A stretch of 64,000 bases of DNA from Membranipora membranacea (GCA_914767715.1 OU612066.1:36122283-36186282); one strand, 5' to 3'; shown: positions 35,101 through 46,905, numbered from the stretch's first letter. Made by a program: numbers and translations. Notes: generated from the sequence alone by a model not told the origin.

Positions 35101-38100
35101 CCATATCAAGGGCCCAGCTGTTTATCACCATTCTAAATTGGTCAGATCATCTAACTGGAGCATACCATGATGTTCTGGCTGCCACTATGATGGCCAAAGT
35201 TGTACCATGGGGATGGTGGTGGTGTCTCATTGACATTACGAATGAGTGTATAAAGCCTCTTTTTCATATGGTACTTTGTAGATCTATTTTTCGCAAACAC
35301 TAGTTATTTGAAGCTCCTATGATTTAGAGATGTCTGGTTTGCGAAGAAATGTGCACTAAGCCAACAGTGGATAGATGTGTAGTTGCCACATCACAGAACA
35401 CACATACTTTCATTGCAGGTTCATGAGCCGCGCGAAAACAACCACCCCATTCATTCATCATAAAATCTACCTCCGTCAAGCATTTGCCTGGGAGTGATGG
35501 CAGTCAGTCACAAGTGTGAGCGGGAGAAATAATTACTTTTGAGCTTTTCAATATGTGAGGCCTGGTATTGCGCTGTAAAATATTGCTTAAGCCGCACGAA
35601 AACAACCACCCCCCAAACTGTCTTATAAAGATATCTGTTTAAAAGTCTCAAACATAATGAACCGTGATTTTGCATCCATAATGTGATTGTCATAAGGTGA
35701 CTGTGTACCAAATTTCAGATTAGTAGGTCAGAACTTAATTACACAACGGATGATATGTCGTTCTTTGCAAGTTCATGAGTCGCGCGAAAACAACCACCCC
35801 ATTCATCTTGAAATCTACCTCAATCATTTGCCTGTGAGTGATGAAAATCAGTCGCAAGTGAGACCTGGAGAAATAACCACTTTTGAGGTTTTCATATTGT
35901 GCGACCTGGTATTGGACTGTAAAATATAGCTTAAGCCGCGCGAAAACAACCACCCCCCAAGCTGTCTTATAAAGATTATCTGTCAAAAAGTGTCAATCAT
36001 AATGACCCATGATTTGGCAGCCATAATGTGATTGTCATAAGGTGACTGTGTACCAAATTTCAGATTAGTAGGTCAGAACTTAATGACACAACGGATGATA
36101 TGTTGTTCTTTTCAAGTTCATGAGCCGCGCGAAAACAACCACCTCATTCATTCATCTTGAAATCTACCTCAATCAAGAATGGTGGTTGTTTTCGCGCGGC
36201 TTAAGCAATATTTTACAGTCCAATACCAGGCCGCACAATATGAAAAACTCAAAAGTGGTTAGTTCTCCAGGTCTCACTTGTGACTGACTTTCATCACTCA
36301 CAGGCAAATACTTGATTGAGGCAGATTTTATGATGAATGAATGGGGTGGTTGTTTTCGCGCGGCTCATGAACTTGCAAAGAATGACATATCATCTGTTGT
36401 GTCATTAATTTCTAACCTTTTAATCCAAAATTAGGGACACAGTCACCTCATGACAATCACATTATTGCTAGAAAATCATGGTTCATTTCGTTTGAGACTT
36501 TTTGACAGATACTTTTTATAAGACAGCTTGGGGGGTGGTTGTTTTCGCGCAGCTTAAGCAATGTTTTACAGTGCAATACCAGGCCGCACAATTTGAAAAG
36601 CTCAAAGAGGTTATTTCTCCCAGTCACACTTGTGACTGACTGTCATCACTCACAGGCAAATTCTTGATTGGGGTAGATTTCAAGATGAATGAATGGGGTG
36701 GTTGTTTTCGCGCAGCTCATTAACTTGCAAAGAACGACATATCATCCGTTGTGTCATTAAGTTCTGACCTACTAATCTGAAATTTAGTACACAGTCACCT
36801 TATGACAATCAAATTATGGCTGCCAAATCATGGTTCATTATGATTGACACTTTTTGACAGATAATCTTTATAAGACAGCTTGGGGGGTGGTTGTTTTCGC
36901 GCGGCTTAAGCTATATTTTACAGTCCAATACCAGGCCGCACAATATGAAAAACTCAAAAGTGGTTATTTCTTCCAGTCACACTTGTGACTGACTGTCATC
37001 ACTCACAGGCAAATTCTTGATTGAGGTAGATTTCAAGATGAATGAATGGGGTGGTTGTTTTCGCGCGGCTCATGAACTTGCAAAGAACGACATATCATCC
37101 GTTGTGTCATTAAGTTCTGACCTACTAATCTGAAATTTGGTACACAGTCACCTTATGACAATCACATTATGGCTGCCAAATCGTGGTTCATTATGATTGA
37201 GACTTTTTGACAGATAATCTTTATAAGACAGTTTGGGGGGTGGTTGTTTTCGCGCGGCTTAAGCAATATTTTACAGTCCAATACCAGCCTGCACAATATG
37301 AAAAACTCAAAAGTGGTTATTTCTCCAGGTCTCACTTGTGACTGACTTTCATCACTCACAGGCAAATGCTTGATTGAGGTAGATTTCAAGATGAATGAAT
37401 GGGGTGGTTGTTTTCGCGCGGCTCATGAATTTGCAAAGAATGACATATCATCCGTTGTGTAATTAAGTTCTAACCTTTCAATCTAAAATTTGGTAGACGG
37501 TCACCTCATGACAATCAAATTATGGCTGCAAAATCACGGCTCATTATGTTTGAGACTTTTTAACAGATATCTTTATAAGACAGCTTGGGGGGTGGTTGTT
37601 TTCGCTCAGTATAAGCGATATTTTACAGTGCAATACCAGGCCTCACAATATGAAAAGCTCAAAAGTAATTATTTCTCCCGCTCACACTTGTGACTGACTG
37701 CCATCACTCCCAGGCAAATGCTTGACGGAGCTAGATTTTATGATGAACGAATGGGGTGGTTGTTTTCGCGCGGCTCATGAACCTGCAATGAAAGTATGTG
37801 TGTTCTGTGATGTGGCAACTACACATCTATCCACTGTTAGCTTAGTGCACCTTTCTTCGCAAACCAGACATCTCTAAATCATAGGAGCTTCAAATAACAA
37901 CTAGTGTTTGCGAAAAATAGATCTACAAAGTACCATATGAAAAAGAGGCTTTATACACTCATTCATAATGTCAATGAGATACCCCCACCATCCCCATGGT
38001 ACAGCTTTGGCCATCATAGTGGCAGCCAGAACATCATGGTATGCTCCAGTTAGATGATCTGACCCATTTAGAATGGTGATTAACAGCTGGGCCCTTGATA

Positions 38101-40222
38101 TGGACAGTCACAAATAGGGGGGGACAGTTTACAATAGGGGGGGACAGTTTACAATAGGGGGGACAGTTTACAATAGGGGGGGACAGTTTACAATAGGGGG
38201 GACAGTTTACAATAGGCCTGTTTTTATTGTAAAGTGTCCCCGGGACAGTTTACAATATTGTAAAGTGTCCCGGGGTTGTTTTCGCGCGGGGGACAGTTTA
38301 CAATACTACACCGGAACAATTAATTGTATGCTAAGATCCAGTTTAGCAGGATTCCCATTTCTCTAGGTTATTTTACTGCCATTGATGCCATCAAATGGCT
38401 TATACGGTCATAATCATTTGGCCAGTTATGAAAAGAAAGCAATCTACAGAATATTGTGGAAATGAGTTCGCAATATTTTATTGTAAAGTCAGTGAGTTGT
38501 TCGAATCCAAGCCATTAATTACATTGTGTCTATCCAACTCTATGTATGATTGACTCCCGATAGCAAGCGTGAATATTCTCAGTCATGTTTTGCAATTGGT
38601 TCTGTCTACTTGATTGCAGGTTTGTCGGAAAATATATAAGGCTTTGAAGATAAAAAAAAGTAGACTCTGAACCGATTGTCTAGTCTACCCAAATTGGGAG
38701 ATTGGTGTAACATGATAGTTTCAACCCATCCTCCGAGGAACACTTTGCTGCTTCATGCATTGCGCCAAATTAAAATTAAACATTTATATAAAATTTGCTC
38801 AAGCTTCTTGAAAGAACGATACATGGACCTGAGCATGAGCAGACCAGGAAACATTTTCACTTTCGATGGGTTTTGCTTACTATACGATAGTTATCATAGC
38901 AAATGCTGAAATCGCAGAAGTTTTGATAAGTGCGATTTACCCTTTTGCCTCATTGGTCTCGTTAAAGTCTGTATATAGCACTCTGTTCCAATACCAATTT
39001 ATGCTCAAACTGATGCCATTCTTTTACAGTGCATCCGGTCAACCAGCCATTGACAGTACTGCAGAATATTATGATCAATCATATCCGGCTTTAGGTCAGA
39101 CAAATGCCAGACTGGAATTTTCTCCTGATGAGAATACTTTGATGATAGCTGACACTGAGCTTGATCTAATTTTTTACCTGTACACCAAGCCAAATGGTGA
39201 AGCAACTGTTAATGCTTCCATAGGTAAGTCAATATTTAAAGGATTCCACTGTTGTATCAAAGAAATATGTCAATTCATGTACATTATGTTTGTACCTTAT
39301 CTGGATTAAATTAAATGAGATTGTGTAGAACAACCTATAACTCATCCCCTTAACAATAAATCATTATAAGATGGTCCCTTGTCTCGATTTGGTGGATTTG
39401 CAAAACCTGATCCAGTTGTAAGACTGAGAGATAACCTGGAGTTTAGAAATGAGAAAATAAAAATCACACTAACCTCCAGAAACTTCCTACCAACTGAAAA
39501 AAGCTAACGCACCCTTCTGCTTAAACTGAGGTTCTGACCTGTGCTTCAGTTCACTAGTACATAGGTATAGAATGCCAAATGTCAAAGCAATAGTTTGAGT
39601 AAGACATTAATAAGATAGTAAAGCTCAGTAGCTAGTAGACTACAGTGGGATTTGTACCCAGAAAATCTACTCTTTATATGATACAGTCACAAGTTCAACG
39701 TTACCACAATCTGCGGGATGTATCATGGCTTAAAATGCTAATTTAAACTCATTGAAGTTTCAACTTGGCATTTTCTTATGTAGAAATAGTCAACATTAAA
39801 GGCCAATTATCTCAGCTAGTGAAATTATCATTTAGGACGCTTTGCATTCCGAGCCAGCAAAATGTCTGAGCCACCCCCCACTTCTGTTTGCAACACGGGA
39901 GCAGACACATAACACAATTAATTATGTGCAGAGGGAATCATAGTTTTTCTATGCCCAACATCTTCCTAATTTATTCAGAGTATTGGAGTTTCTCGAGTTA
40001 ATATTTACTCTCAAATGGGAGAGTATGTCATTTATAATAACTTTACTTGCCTTTCTCCACTGACAGATGCAATCCTACAGGTGACAGATTGTGTACGGAA
40101 CACTTCCACTGCACCGCGAAATGATCTGGATGACTGTACTATCCAATCAATCTCTGATGCAATTTGGCTAAATAACACCCATATCTTAATATTTGAGAGA
40201 CTAGATAGTTCCTTCAGAACAT
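26121..40222 (+). CDS. Unknown multi-exon gene, partial (six coding exons)
   Basis: Six exons chain in frame with GT/AG borders: 26121-26312, 26565-26683, 33507-33654, 34215-34296, 39030-39223 and 40067-40222. Exit phases (1, 0, 1, 2, 1, 1) each match the next exon's entry, and donors such as GTGAGT and GTAAGT are strong. Together they give 297 codons without a stop; the first listed exon enters with two bases of a codon and the last leaves one, so exons are missing at both ends. The peptide is mixed and beta-rich (QMWVFALVN, GVYVYDQRTKQGRR, ARLEFSPDENTLMIAD). It has four N-glycosylation sequons (NATH, NASI, NTST, NNTH), suggesting a secreted or extracellular region. I do not recognise the family. 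The 6.8-kb intron 2 holds three LINE relics and a MITE, and the 4.7-kb intron 4 holds the foldback element. Confidence 0.7.
27339..29240 (-). mobile_element. LINE relic with ORF1 zinc knuckles, endonuclease start and RT
   Basis: Read on minus: at 29.23-29.05 kb a CCHC region (CYNFHQFKHTASSC, then CHNCGETYHGENC) ends an ORF1. At about 28.92-28.78 kb the start of an apurinic-type endonuclease reads LYTNCRSLNNWKLDE and PDIICLTETWIDD, then is cut short and joined to the RT linker. RT follows in broken frames: YKDYRPISLLFHLGKLLEQ, LDFSKAFDRMQHPIL, GAPQGTKLGPILW, KYADDTTFYKP, and the C-terminal domain (RSVITYACPAWYNLLS) to 27339. ORF1 and ORF2 are thus both represented, with most of the endonuclease deleted. 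It lies in an intron of the plus-strand gene, antisense to it. Confidence 0.88.
29250..29299. repeat. TG/TATG microsatellite with CG run
   Basis: Alternating (TGTA)n, (TG)n and a short (CG)n stretch, which is Z-DNA-prone alternating purine-pyrimidine sequence. It abuts the 5' side of the LINE relic. Confidence 0.9.
29384..30171 (-). mobile_element. LINE relic, RT C-terminal part
   Basis: KLVKYADDTVIMELL is the RT active-site box (frame 30161-29916), followed by WCSTNDLILNAKKTKEMII. After a frame change the C-terminal domain continues (frame 29719-29384), with SAIKTSEYL and a terminal segment ending near 29384. It lies back to back with the plus-strand LINE relic at 30395, with a junction near 30.17 kb. 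This is a different copy from the relic just downstream, because both carry a YADD box. Confidence 0.85.
30395..31950 (+). mobile_element. LINE relic split by a hAT-type MITE
   Basis: The left part has VPLGSVIESTLFQYYINDLP and VRLFADDI, the GVPQGS and FADD boxes of RT, ending at 30572. After the 655-bp MITE the RT resumes near 31236 and reaches LKGVKYLGVTFNSKLTW and the C-terminal region (HYHHDNAKVL near 31.8 kb). Several stops and frameshifts are present. The sequence 30180-30395 may be a further degraded 5' portion. Confidence 0.82.
30573..31227. mobile_element. hAT-type MITE, copy 1
   Basis: It starts CAGGGCTGTGTCCATGGGTT and ends with a diverged complement (…ATGAATACACTACTG). It is flanked by GATGACAT (30565-30572) and GAAGACAT (31228-31235), an 8-base duplication with one mismatch. 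CAGGG termini and 8-bp duplications are typical of hAT elements. The 655-bp interior has no transposase. A second copy is at 43314. Confidence 0.8.
31960..33500. other. Intron interior, nothing recognised
   Basis: Part of the long intron between the exons at 26565 and 33507, after the LINE relic. No frame, repeat or regulatory signal that I can support. Confidence 0.5.
35028..35092 (+). repeat. 19-20-bp tandem repeat in left foldback arm
   Basis: Three to four units of TATTGTAAACTGTCCCCCC with small length differences in the C run. The mirror array is at 38108-38215. Confidence 0.88.
38108..38215 (-). repeat. 19-20-bp tandem repeat in right foldback arm
   Basis: About five units of GGGGGGACAGTTTACAATA, the complement of the left-arm units, so this arm has one or two more units than the left. 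Confidence 0.88.
39224..40066. other. Intron, nothing recognised
   Basis: Intron between the exons ending 39223 and starting 40067 of the unknown gene. No internal feature supported. Confidence 0.6.
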
Positions 40223-42340
40223 GTGAGTTTCAAAATTTATTTTGCTTAGCCTGAGTAGGGCTCCATGTATAACTAGAGATTTGAAACAGTATGCAAAAAA
40301 TAAAGATGCATATCGAGGGATATTCCAAGCAGTATGTAAAAACTGAGTCTGTTCATATGAAACTCACGGACGTAATCCCCATCTTTTGTTTTTCTCAACA
40401 ACTCTTTCTTCTCATTCATACTCGATTCTATCACTTACCAATAATCCAAGCTGCTACTTTGTATATTCTCTTATCAGATAGACACAGATGATATTACATA
40501 ATTAAGCCTACACTATATACTCGACCCTCATCATGAACTTTAGTTAATCAACATTGAATCTGTGTGATTTCTTTTTAGTTGAAAGACATAGAATGACCAG
40601 TGGAGTGGGTAACAAACTTAAACACCCTGCATACATTTGTGAGATTGCGTTGCTAATTTTTATTTCACTCAGTGACTTATATGGTTTCCTCGTTATCTCC
40701 CCCTACATTTTTTAAATTTGATGCAGAAACCATCACAAATTGACTGAAAGTTATTGTCCAGGCTTGGTGGTTGAATTACCATTTAATCAACGAAATGAAT
40801 GCAAAAAATCATGAATTTCATAAAAAATGATGAATTGTTGGCAAAGAATTATCTTTTAACCAGATGACTCAATTAACATGCATTTCTACATATGCTAGAA
40901 GCGTCAAATTCTTTTGCTAACCACAATATGACGATATCAATATATGAATCACTTTGGGTCACTCTATCGCTATTTGCCTTCATTTAATGCAGCATTTCTT
41001 AAAATTTATTCTCAGTTTTCTCATATAAACTTTTGATGCAAGCTGACATGGTACATTTATCCTCTATTGTATAGAACTAGGCACAGCATATAAAGGATTC
41101 CTTTGTGTACCAAATGTTGAAACAATGAAAAGCATTGAATCGTATAGAGGCCTCACACTCAGCACAATACAATGTTACAAAATTAATATCAGAATGAAGA
41201 TTTGATGTGAACCTGTAGTCTTGTCTTCTAACATGACATCACTTAAAATGATAACAGATTATGAGCATCGAATGCTGACTTAGATTATTGTTCCTAAAAT
41301 GAAGATGGAACCCTTATTTAATTGTGAAAGCAGAATATAAAAATTACTTAGGTATGATAGAAAAACCAGTAATTTTAGCAACCTCCACATGACAGAGAAT
41401 ATTATTCGGATTCTAAAACAGGGACCGGCGATTTTATTCAATATTTTACCTTAGTCATTTCAGTACACATGAATGGGGGTTAATGTGACCACAGTACACT
41501 CTTCATTTTTTAATACCTATAAGATAATTATTTGTCAAGTCTTGTAAGCTTGCCTCTTCCACTTTCAGGCCACCAAGTTTCAGTATCTTGCCCAGATCAT
41601 AACCTTACAGCAAATTAACATATCAAGCAACACTGTTAGCAATGACAATAGTTACAAGATCTCACAAATCCTTGTCACAGAGTAGCAAATTCAAGCAGCA
41701 TCCAAGCATTGTATCTCATATCATTTTACATTGTACAGGGGCACATACAGCAATTCCACGGCGTTATGTTGTAATATTTCAAAATTTCTAGACTCTAGTG
41801 TTTTGTCAGATAAGGGAAACACATTTCTTCTCAGCTGTAAACACTTGATTATGTATTTTTCACATGTTTTGAGTGCTGTGTATTGCCAGCGTTTCAAATA
41901 GGCCCAATGTGATGATTAACCATAACCATAAACCCTGCTTGGTGATTGCACCTGGGTTTGTTATTGAAACATCTTCTTGTGAAAACTACTCTGAGTTTAT
42001 TCACCTAAACAAGGATAGGTGTATCCTGTCTCTTTGAAATAGTTTCATTGATATTGAGTTTACAATGGATGTGAAGCCTAATCCCCCAAGAAACAATAGA
42101 GTGAAGGCTGATTATTATCTCTAGGTATTTACACATGAAAGTGTGCTATGTAATGTTACTTGATAAAATCTCTTATGAATGGTCTGTGTATGGTGGGTTC
42201 AATGAATGAGATTATCCTGTTATTGCCAAAAATTTCAATGGCTCCTGCAGTGAGAGTTCGCTCCTGTAGACTAGCTATATTATAGAAGACAATATCAAAT
42301 TGTTTGCAATTATGGACTCAAATTTAATTGCTTGAGTTTG
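40223..42340. other. No gene recognised (probably intron)
   Basis: Follows a strong GTGAGT donor, so at least the first part should be intron of the plus-strand gene. I could not find the next exon here or further on. Confidence 0.4.
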
Positions 42341-42346
42341 ATATTT

Positions 42347-42383
42347 CAGGGAGGGTGGGAGAGGGTTTATCCCACCCTCCCTG
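42347..42383. repeat. 37-bp palindromic insertion
   Basis: CAGGGAGGGTGGGA and its exact complement flank a 9-base loop. The 7 bases on either side are GATATTT and GTTATTT, a possible target duplication with one mismatch. The CAGGG end recalls hAT termini. It may be an extremely reduced MITE. Confidence 0.5.
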
Positions 42384-42839
42384 GTTATTTCAGATCATCA
42401 TTGTATTGGTATTAATTTTAAATATGTGTAGATTGGTGTACCAAAATCAAGGATTAAGAAAATCAGTGCCTAGTGACATTGGCTATAGCTATTTGCTCAG
42501 GTTGTAGACAAAAACATATAAAAGACATTTATTCTGTGTCACAGGAATTGCATGATGCAAGCCTGTTTTAAACCACTGCTGCCACATAGCCAAATGTGTG
42601 CTTATAGAATTCTGTGTAGCTCAAAACTAATAAAATGATGCTGCAATCTCAGCATTGTCACCTAATGAGCAAATAATTTGCACAAACTGATTGTCAAAAT
42701 TGGGGTATGAAACTAATTATCTACCCATCAGGTGACGTAGTTATCATCTTACTAGTGCACACTGTACACGTCATAAGCTGGTGCGTAGATTTCATGCCCT
42801 GATTTTGAAGATCAGTTTGTGCAAATTATTTGTTCTTTA

Positions 42840-43158
42840 CCCTATAGGAGTTTAAGTTAGCTAGACTAAATTTCACTAGTACTAAATTTCGCTAGTAGGC
42901 TTACTAGTGAAAATTTAAAAAAATGTCCAAGCTGGAATTCGAACCCAGGGCATAAAACTTCTTCTGATTGCAAGTCCGACACTTAGACCACTACACCACA
43001 CTAGCTTGCATGCTCGAATGTGGTGTATTCCTGTATAATTGTACATTGTTTATGAAACTATGGTGAGTGAGTTTAATTTAAGATACACTAAATTTCGCAA
43101 CCTAGGCAACAACGCGAAAAGCGAATCCAAAATGCCCGAAAACTAAACTCCTATAGGG
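42840..43158. mobile_element. TA-flanked (Tc1/mariner-like) MITE
   Basis: The ends CCCTATAGGAGTTTA and TAAACTCCTATAGGG are exact inverted repeats, with TA on each side (42838-42839 and 43159-43160). TA duplication is the mark of Tc1/mariner insertion. The uninterrupted copy at 63201 shows that the surrounding MITE lacked this segment. It contains a tRNA-like stretch. No transposase. Confidence 0.8.
42925..43000 (-). repeat. tRNA-like sequence inside the TA-flanked MITE
   Basis: On minus it reads TGTGGTGTAGTGGTC (A-box-like), then GACTTGCAATCAGAAG, then GGTTCGAATTCC (B box). The order and spacing are those of a tRNA, but arms do not pair fully and it is embedded in a transposon. Probably a SINE head or tRNA pseudogene captured by the MITE. 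Confidence 0.6.
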
Positions 43159-43313
43159 TAGGTGACAATTATGAGATTTAAGTCTCAATTTATTATCTTG
43201 GAGCTATGCAGAATTCAATGAGCACAAATTTGCATGAGTGGCAGCAGTAGTTTAAGGGCAGTCCAAGGGAAAATCATGGTAATTGGCTATTGCACTGCTC
43301 TGCCTATTCTACC

Positions 43314-43904
43314 CAGGGCTGTATCCATGGATTTTGTATAGGCAAACCAGGCTGGGTACAGGAAATGCGTTGGAAAGTCTTCCCGCAGGGAAGGTTGTTG
43401 AGGAACTATTTGAGGAATATAGGTAGTTTAATGTGTTCCAGCCCATTTTGAAAGGAAGATTATCGATCGGCTTGCTGCAGAAACCGACCATGGAAAATTT
43501 ATCGAATTAGGGAGCTCATTCATGAGCTGCTTGATGATTTTGACTTTGCTGCAACAAACATTATGCATGGGTGTTATTTCATTCAACGGGCATCTTAAAT
43601 TGAGACTTGCTTGAAAATGATTCAGACAGCGGCAATATCACATTTCTGGCCAGAGCCTACCTTATGTCAAAAATATCAGTTTAAAACTCATTGATGACAT
43701 CATAACCTCAAAACATGTATGAATTGGCAAATCACACCATATCAACCAGCCTAATCCATTCATAATCCCAACCAATCTCACAATGGCCCCTCTGGGCGCC
43801 TGGTTATTAAAGGTTTAAGAGGTTTCAAGAGGATTTCAAAATTAACACGCTGAAAATTGGTAGGGTCAAGCCCCCTAAAAGCCCTTCCGACGAATACACT
43901 ATTG
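43314..43904. mobile_element. hAT-type MITE, copy 2
   Basis: It starts CAGGGCTGTATCCATGGATT like the copy at 30573 and ends in GAATACACTATTG. The flanks ATTCTACC (43306-43313) and ACTCTACC (43905-43912) form an 8-base duplication with one mismatch. The interior is much diverged from copy 1 apart from the ends and a TTCCCGC-GGGAA block. Confidence 0.78.
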
Positions 43905-43912
43905 ACTCTACC

Positions 43913-46905
43913 CCACATACCAGTAATACCAACTTGTGGCAAGAAATTTAAAAGTGATCGTAGAGAAAAAAGAGTAGAGGAAACTATTGGATACTAAGTT
44001 GTTGCAGCTCTAATGCTGCCATCCTGAGTTAAATGCTGCTGCTCTAGATTATCATCAATTTGACAAGTTTGTTTAAGGAAACTTTATACCTCCTAGTCCC
44101 CAGTCCTCTGTCGATAAAGTTCCAACTCAGTGAGCATGGTATACGATAGGCTGAGTTAAAAATACCATACAAGGCTAAGACCAAACCTACCAAAACCTTG
44201 CAAAATCAAATTTAATTGACCAGTAATTGTGTGTATTGATAATATCACTTGTTAATTTTCGGATCTTATTAAAGTTAGACTTGACAAAAATTCACTGCTG
44301 CTGCAAGAATATTTCTCCATTACTTTTGCTCAGTAATAGTTCAGTATAGCAAAACTTTGTGTGCATTGTATTCTATTTCAAAATCACAATGTTTCCATAT
44401 GTTGGTGTGGCATCATTTGAGTGCCAAATTGAATACATGGAATTAGCATCGACACTTAATTTTAGTATAGCATGTCAAATTCAAAACTGCTGGGCTTTCA
44501 ATCAACAGACAAATCAGTTGATACAAACTAGAATATCCACTGTCTTTTGTCTCTATTCTTCTAAATTTCTTGTGGATTCTGTTTAGCAGAACAAAAGACT
44601 TTCTATATGTATGTAAAATTTGTGGGGTAATAACTCTGGTTTAAATATTTACACAAACAAGGAGATGATAATTCCTGCAGCTATTGAACTACAAAATCCA
44701 TATAAGTCACCGAGCAATATATATAATCAAATACGTATAAATATATACATGTTTATTCATACAAATCAAAATATTCATATATATATATATATATGTATAC
44801 CAGGGCTTGTAAAACTATGCTTGATAAATGTTGGGTAATTTTGGTTAAGCTTAGAGGCCAAGCGAGTCATCCGAACATAACTTTTAAGTCAATAATTAAG
44901 TCCATCTCGATAGCACAAGTCAATCTAAACCATCATGAGAATCAGCTTGCCCCAATGAGTTGTTGTGTGGTGCACAATTTTAGGTGTTATCTTTGTCTCT
45001 TATACGGTAGTCCTTTCCACCATGACACCACCATGAACAAGGTAGTCTCCACCTCCCGAGCTAAGTTGACAAACAAAATGTCAGGGTTTTTTTTTTCCAT
45101 AATTGTGGTTGTGTTACACATCAATCTGGCAAATATTAAGCTTTGAAAATATTGTCAGTTTATTGGAAAACATTATAACTTCTTTTCAAGTTTTCTGTTC
45201 TTATCATGAGTGAAGATAACACCACAGTGGTCAGTAGGTTAAGAGTATCAACTGATATAAACATTTCTCACGTCATTATACATCAATATTTCCTGCAATG
45301 GCCACTACAATTATAACACTGCTACCAGTAGAAAAGTTTGATATAGCACAGCAGTTTGAATTATTCTATTAATCACTTCAAGTGTCCTGTCAACGTTGAA
45401 AATATACTTTATCTAAAAGCATCCTAGCTTCAAAAAGCAAAAAAAAGCTAGACAGATTTCAATAATGTTTCCCATTTCATCCCGTCCTTTAACTTATCCC
45501 AAGTCGACTGCTTACATGAGTTAATTCACAAGTAAACTAACACTAAGACAGCGCTTGCGAAAAGGTTGTGGCTTGACTTGACTCTAATTGACTTATCTTG
45601 GCTTATCCGAGCTCTGATTTAAACATAAACATTGAATGCTTTGGTGAACTTATGTTTAAGCATGACTATAGACTACACTTTTACTTAAAAATATCAGAAT
45701 TCCCAAGCAAGGAAATGGCAATCGAGTACAGTTATTGTTACGATATATTTTGCCACAAAATAAATAAACAATAAAAATCATCTCACTTAATGATAACTAT
45801 AGAGCATAACTATCTGCTGGGACTGTGTCCATCTGAGAGGGTCTGTTGTATCCCTATAATGAATGTGAATTTGATAACGATATCTCAATAGCCAACAATC
45901 AATGTTAAAGATAATAGAAGATTGAACACCAATTAAATTTCACAGTACATAAGGCAAAAGCGAATGTAGAAAATAGATAATTAATAATCAATGGCAAAAC
46001 CCATGGTAATTCCCTAATTCAGTTGAAAGTGAATGTGTTCTCAAGTGAGTGCCAATGATGTCCAATACATGAATGCCACATGATAAATGACAATTTTTCT
46101 TTGATATTATCTATTTTATCATGCTACACCATTGCCCATTGTGATGAAGCGAAGGAAAATTTAATTTAATTTAATATCAAGAATGGAGCTATATATAAAG
46201 AGATCAATATTTTATTTGCATCTTGGTTGTAGTAATGTTGTTTACATGAAACATTAAGCACTGAAACATTGATTGGTGAGTGTGATTTTGAAAATGTAAC
46301 TCTGGGAAACAAAGAATTAATATATGCCTCAAAACGCACTTGAATATTGCAAGAGATTGTTGCTGCTGCAGACACAACACAAACACTGGTTTAGTCAAAC
46401 AGTAAGTTGGTAGCTGCTACATACTCCAAAATATACCTTATAATGGCATAGAGAACCAATTGGGTGAAACGCAACGCGCAGCCCAAATTCTCTTTATTTA
46501 TTTGTTTGTTTAAAGAGGTTCTCTAGAAAGTTTACAGATAACAGAGTAGTTAAAAAGTGACTTGTTGACCTTTAACAAGCTCCTAAAACACTGCTGACAC
46601 AGCTGGGCCTTTTTATTAGTATTGGATCTCAGCTAGATTTTAAAGGCACCTGATTGGTCAACAACAACATTTTTCATCACTTATGGTGGATGGTTGGGCA
46701 AGAAGATACTCCCTACATTTTGAGAGCTCATATAACTCCATTCAAACCTACTGGCTAGATGTTTTGATGCCACAACTCTCTGTTTAAATTTTTGACTGGT
46801 GGCTATGTTGGGCAAAGCCCAGCTGTGGCAGCAATGGTTTAAAAGCACATTTCTGACAGAAGGATTCATACCATGAAAGAGTATGTTTGAATAATATCTA
46901 AAATG
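43913..46905. other. No gene recognised
   Basis: AT-rich DNA with a (TA)n run at 44777-44794. A minus-strand AATAAA (46612-46617) lies about 300 bases downstream of the lectin gene's stop codon and could be its polyadenylation signal. Confidence 0.45.

Larger units (their letters stand above)
34929..38315. mobile_element. Foldback-type element with tandem-repeat arms (3.4 kb)
   Basis: The ends TCCGGTGTAGTATTGTAAAC and its complement bound a 3387-bp palindromic structure. From outside in, each arm has a GC-rich block with nested small palindromes, a run of TATTGTAAACTGTCCCCCC units, about 320 bp of single-copy sequence (35.1-35.42 kb against 37.79-38.1 kb), then an array of ~350-bp units. Each unit contains two copies of GCGCGAAAACAACCACCC, alternately ~160 and ~188 bases apart. 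The left array has about 2.5 units and the right about five, in opposite orientation; the switch is near 36178. Unequal arms built of subrepeats recall Foldback/Galileo elements. No transposase frame and no clear target duplication were found. It lies in intron 4 of the unknown gene. Confidence 0.88.
42572..43251. mobile_element. ACTACTGCTGCC MITE with nested insertion
   Basis: The ends ACCACTGCTGCC and GGCAGCAGTAGT are inverted repeats, flanked by TTAA on both sides (42568-42571 and 43252-43255). The body is itself broadly palindromic, with GATCAGTTTGTGCAAATTATT on one side and its complement on the other. The right half is interrupted by the 319-bp element at 42840. A further copy is at 63201 and a fragment at 8290. 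Confidence 0.78.

Noticed and set aside
35028-38215. CRISPR-like array from regularly spaced GCGCGAAAACAACC words
   Set aside because: The intervening sequences are themselves repeats, the spacing alternates, orientation flips at the centre and the genome is animal.
38632-38668. Possible exon after TTGATTGCAG near 38621 in the unknown gene
   Set aside because: Joined in phase to the previous exon it reaches a stop after about ten codons and has no usable donor; the exon at 39030 fits the phase and continues openly.
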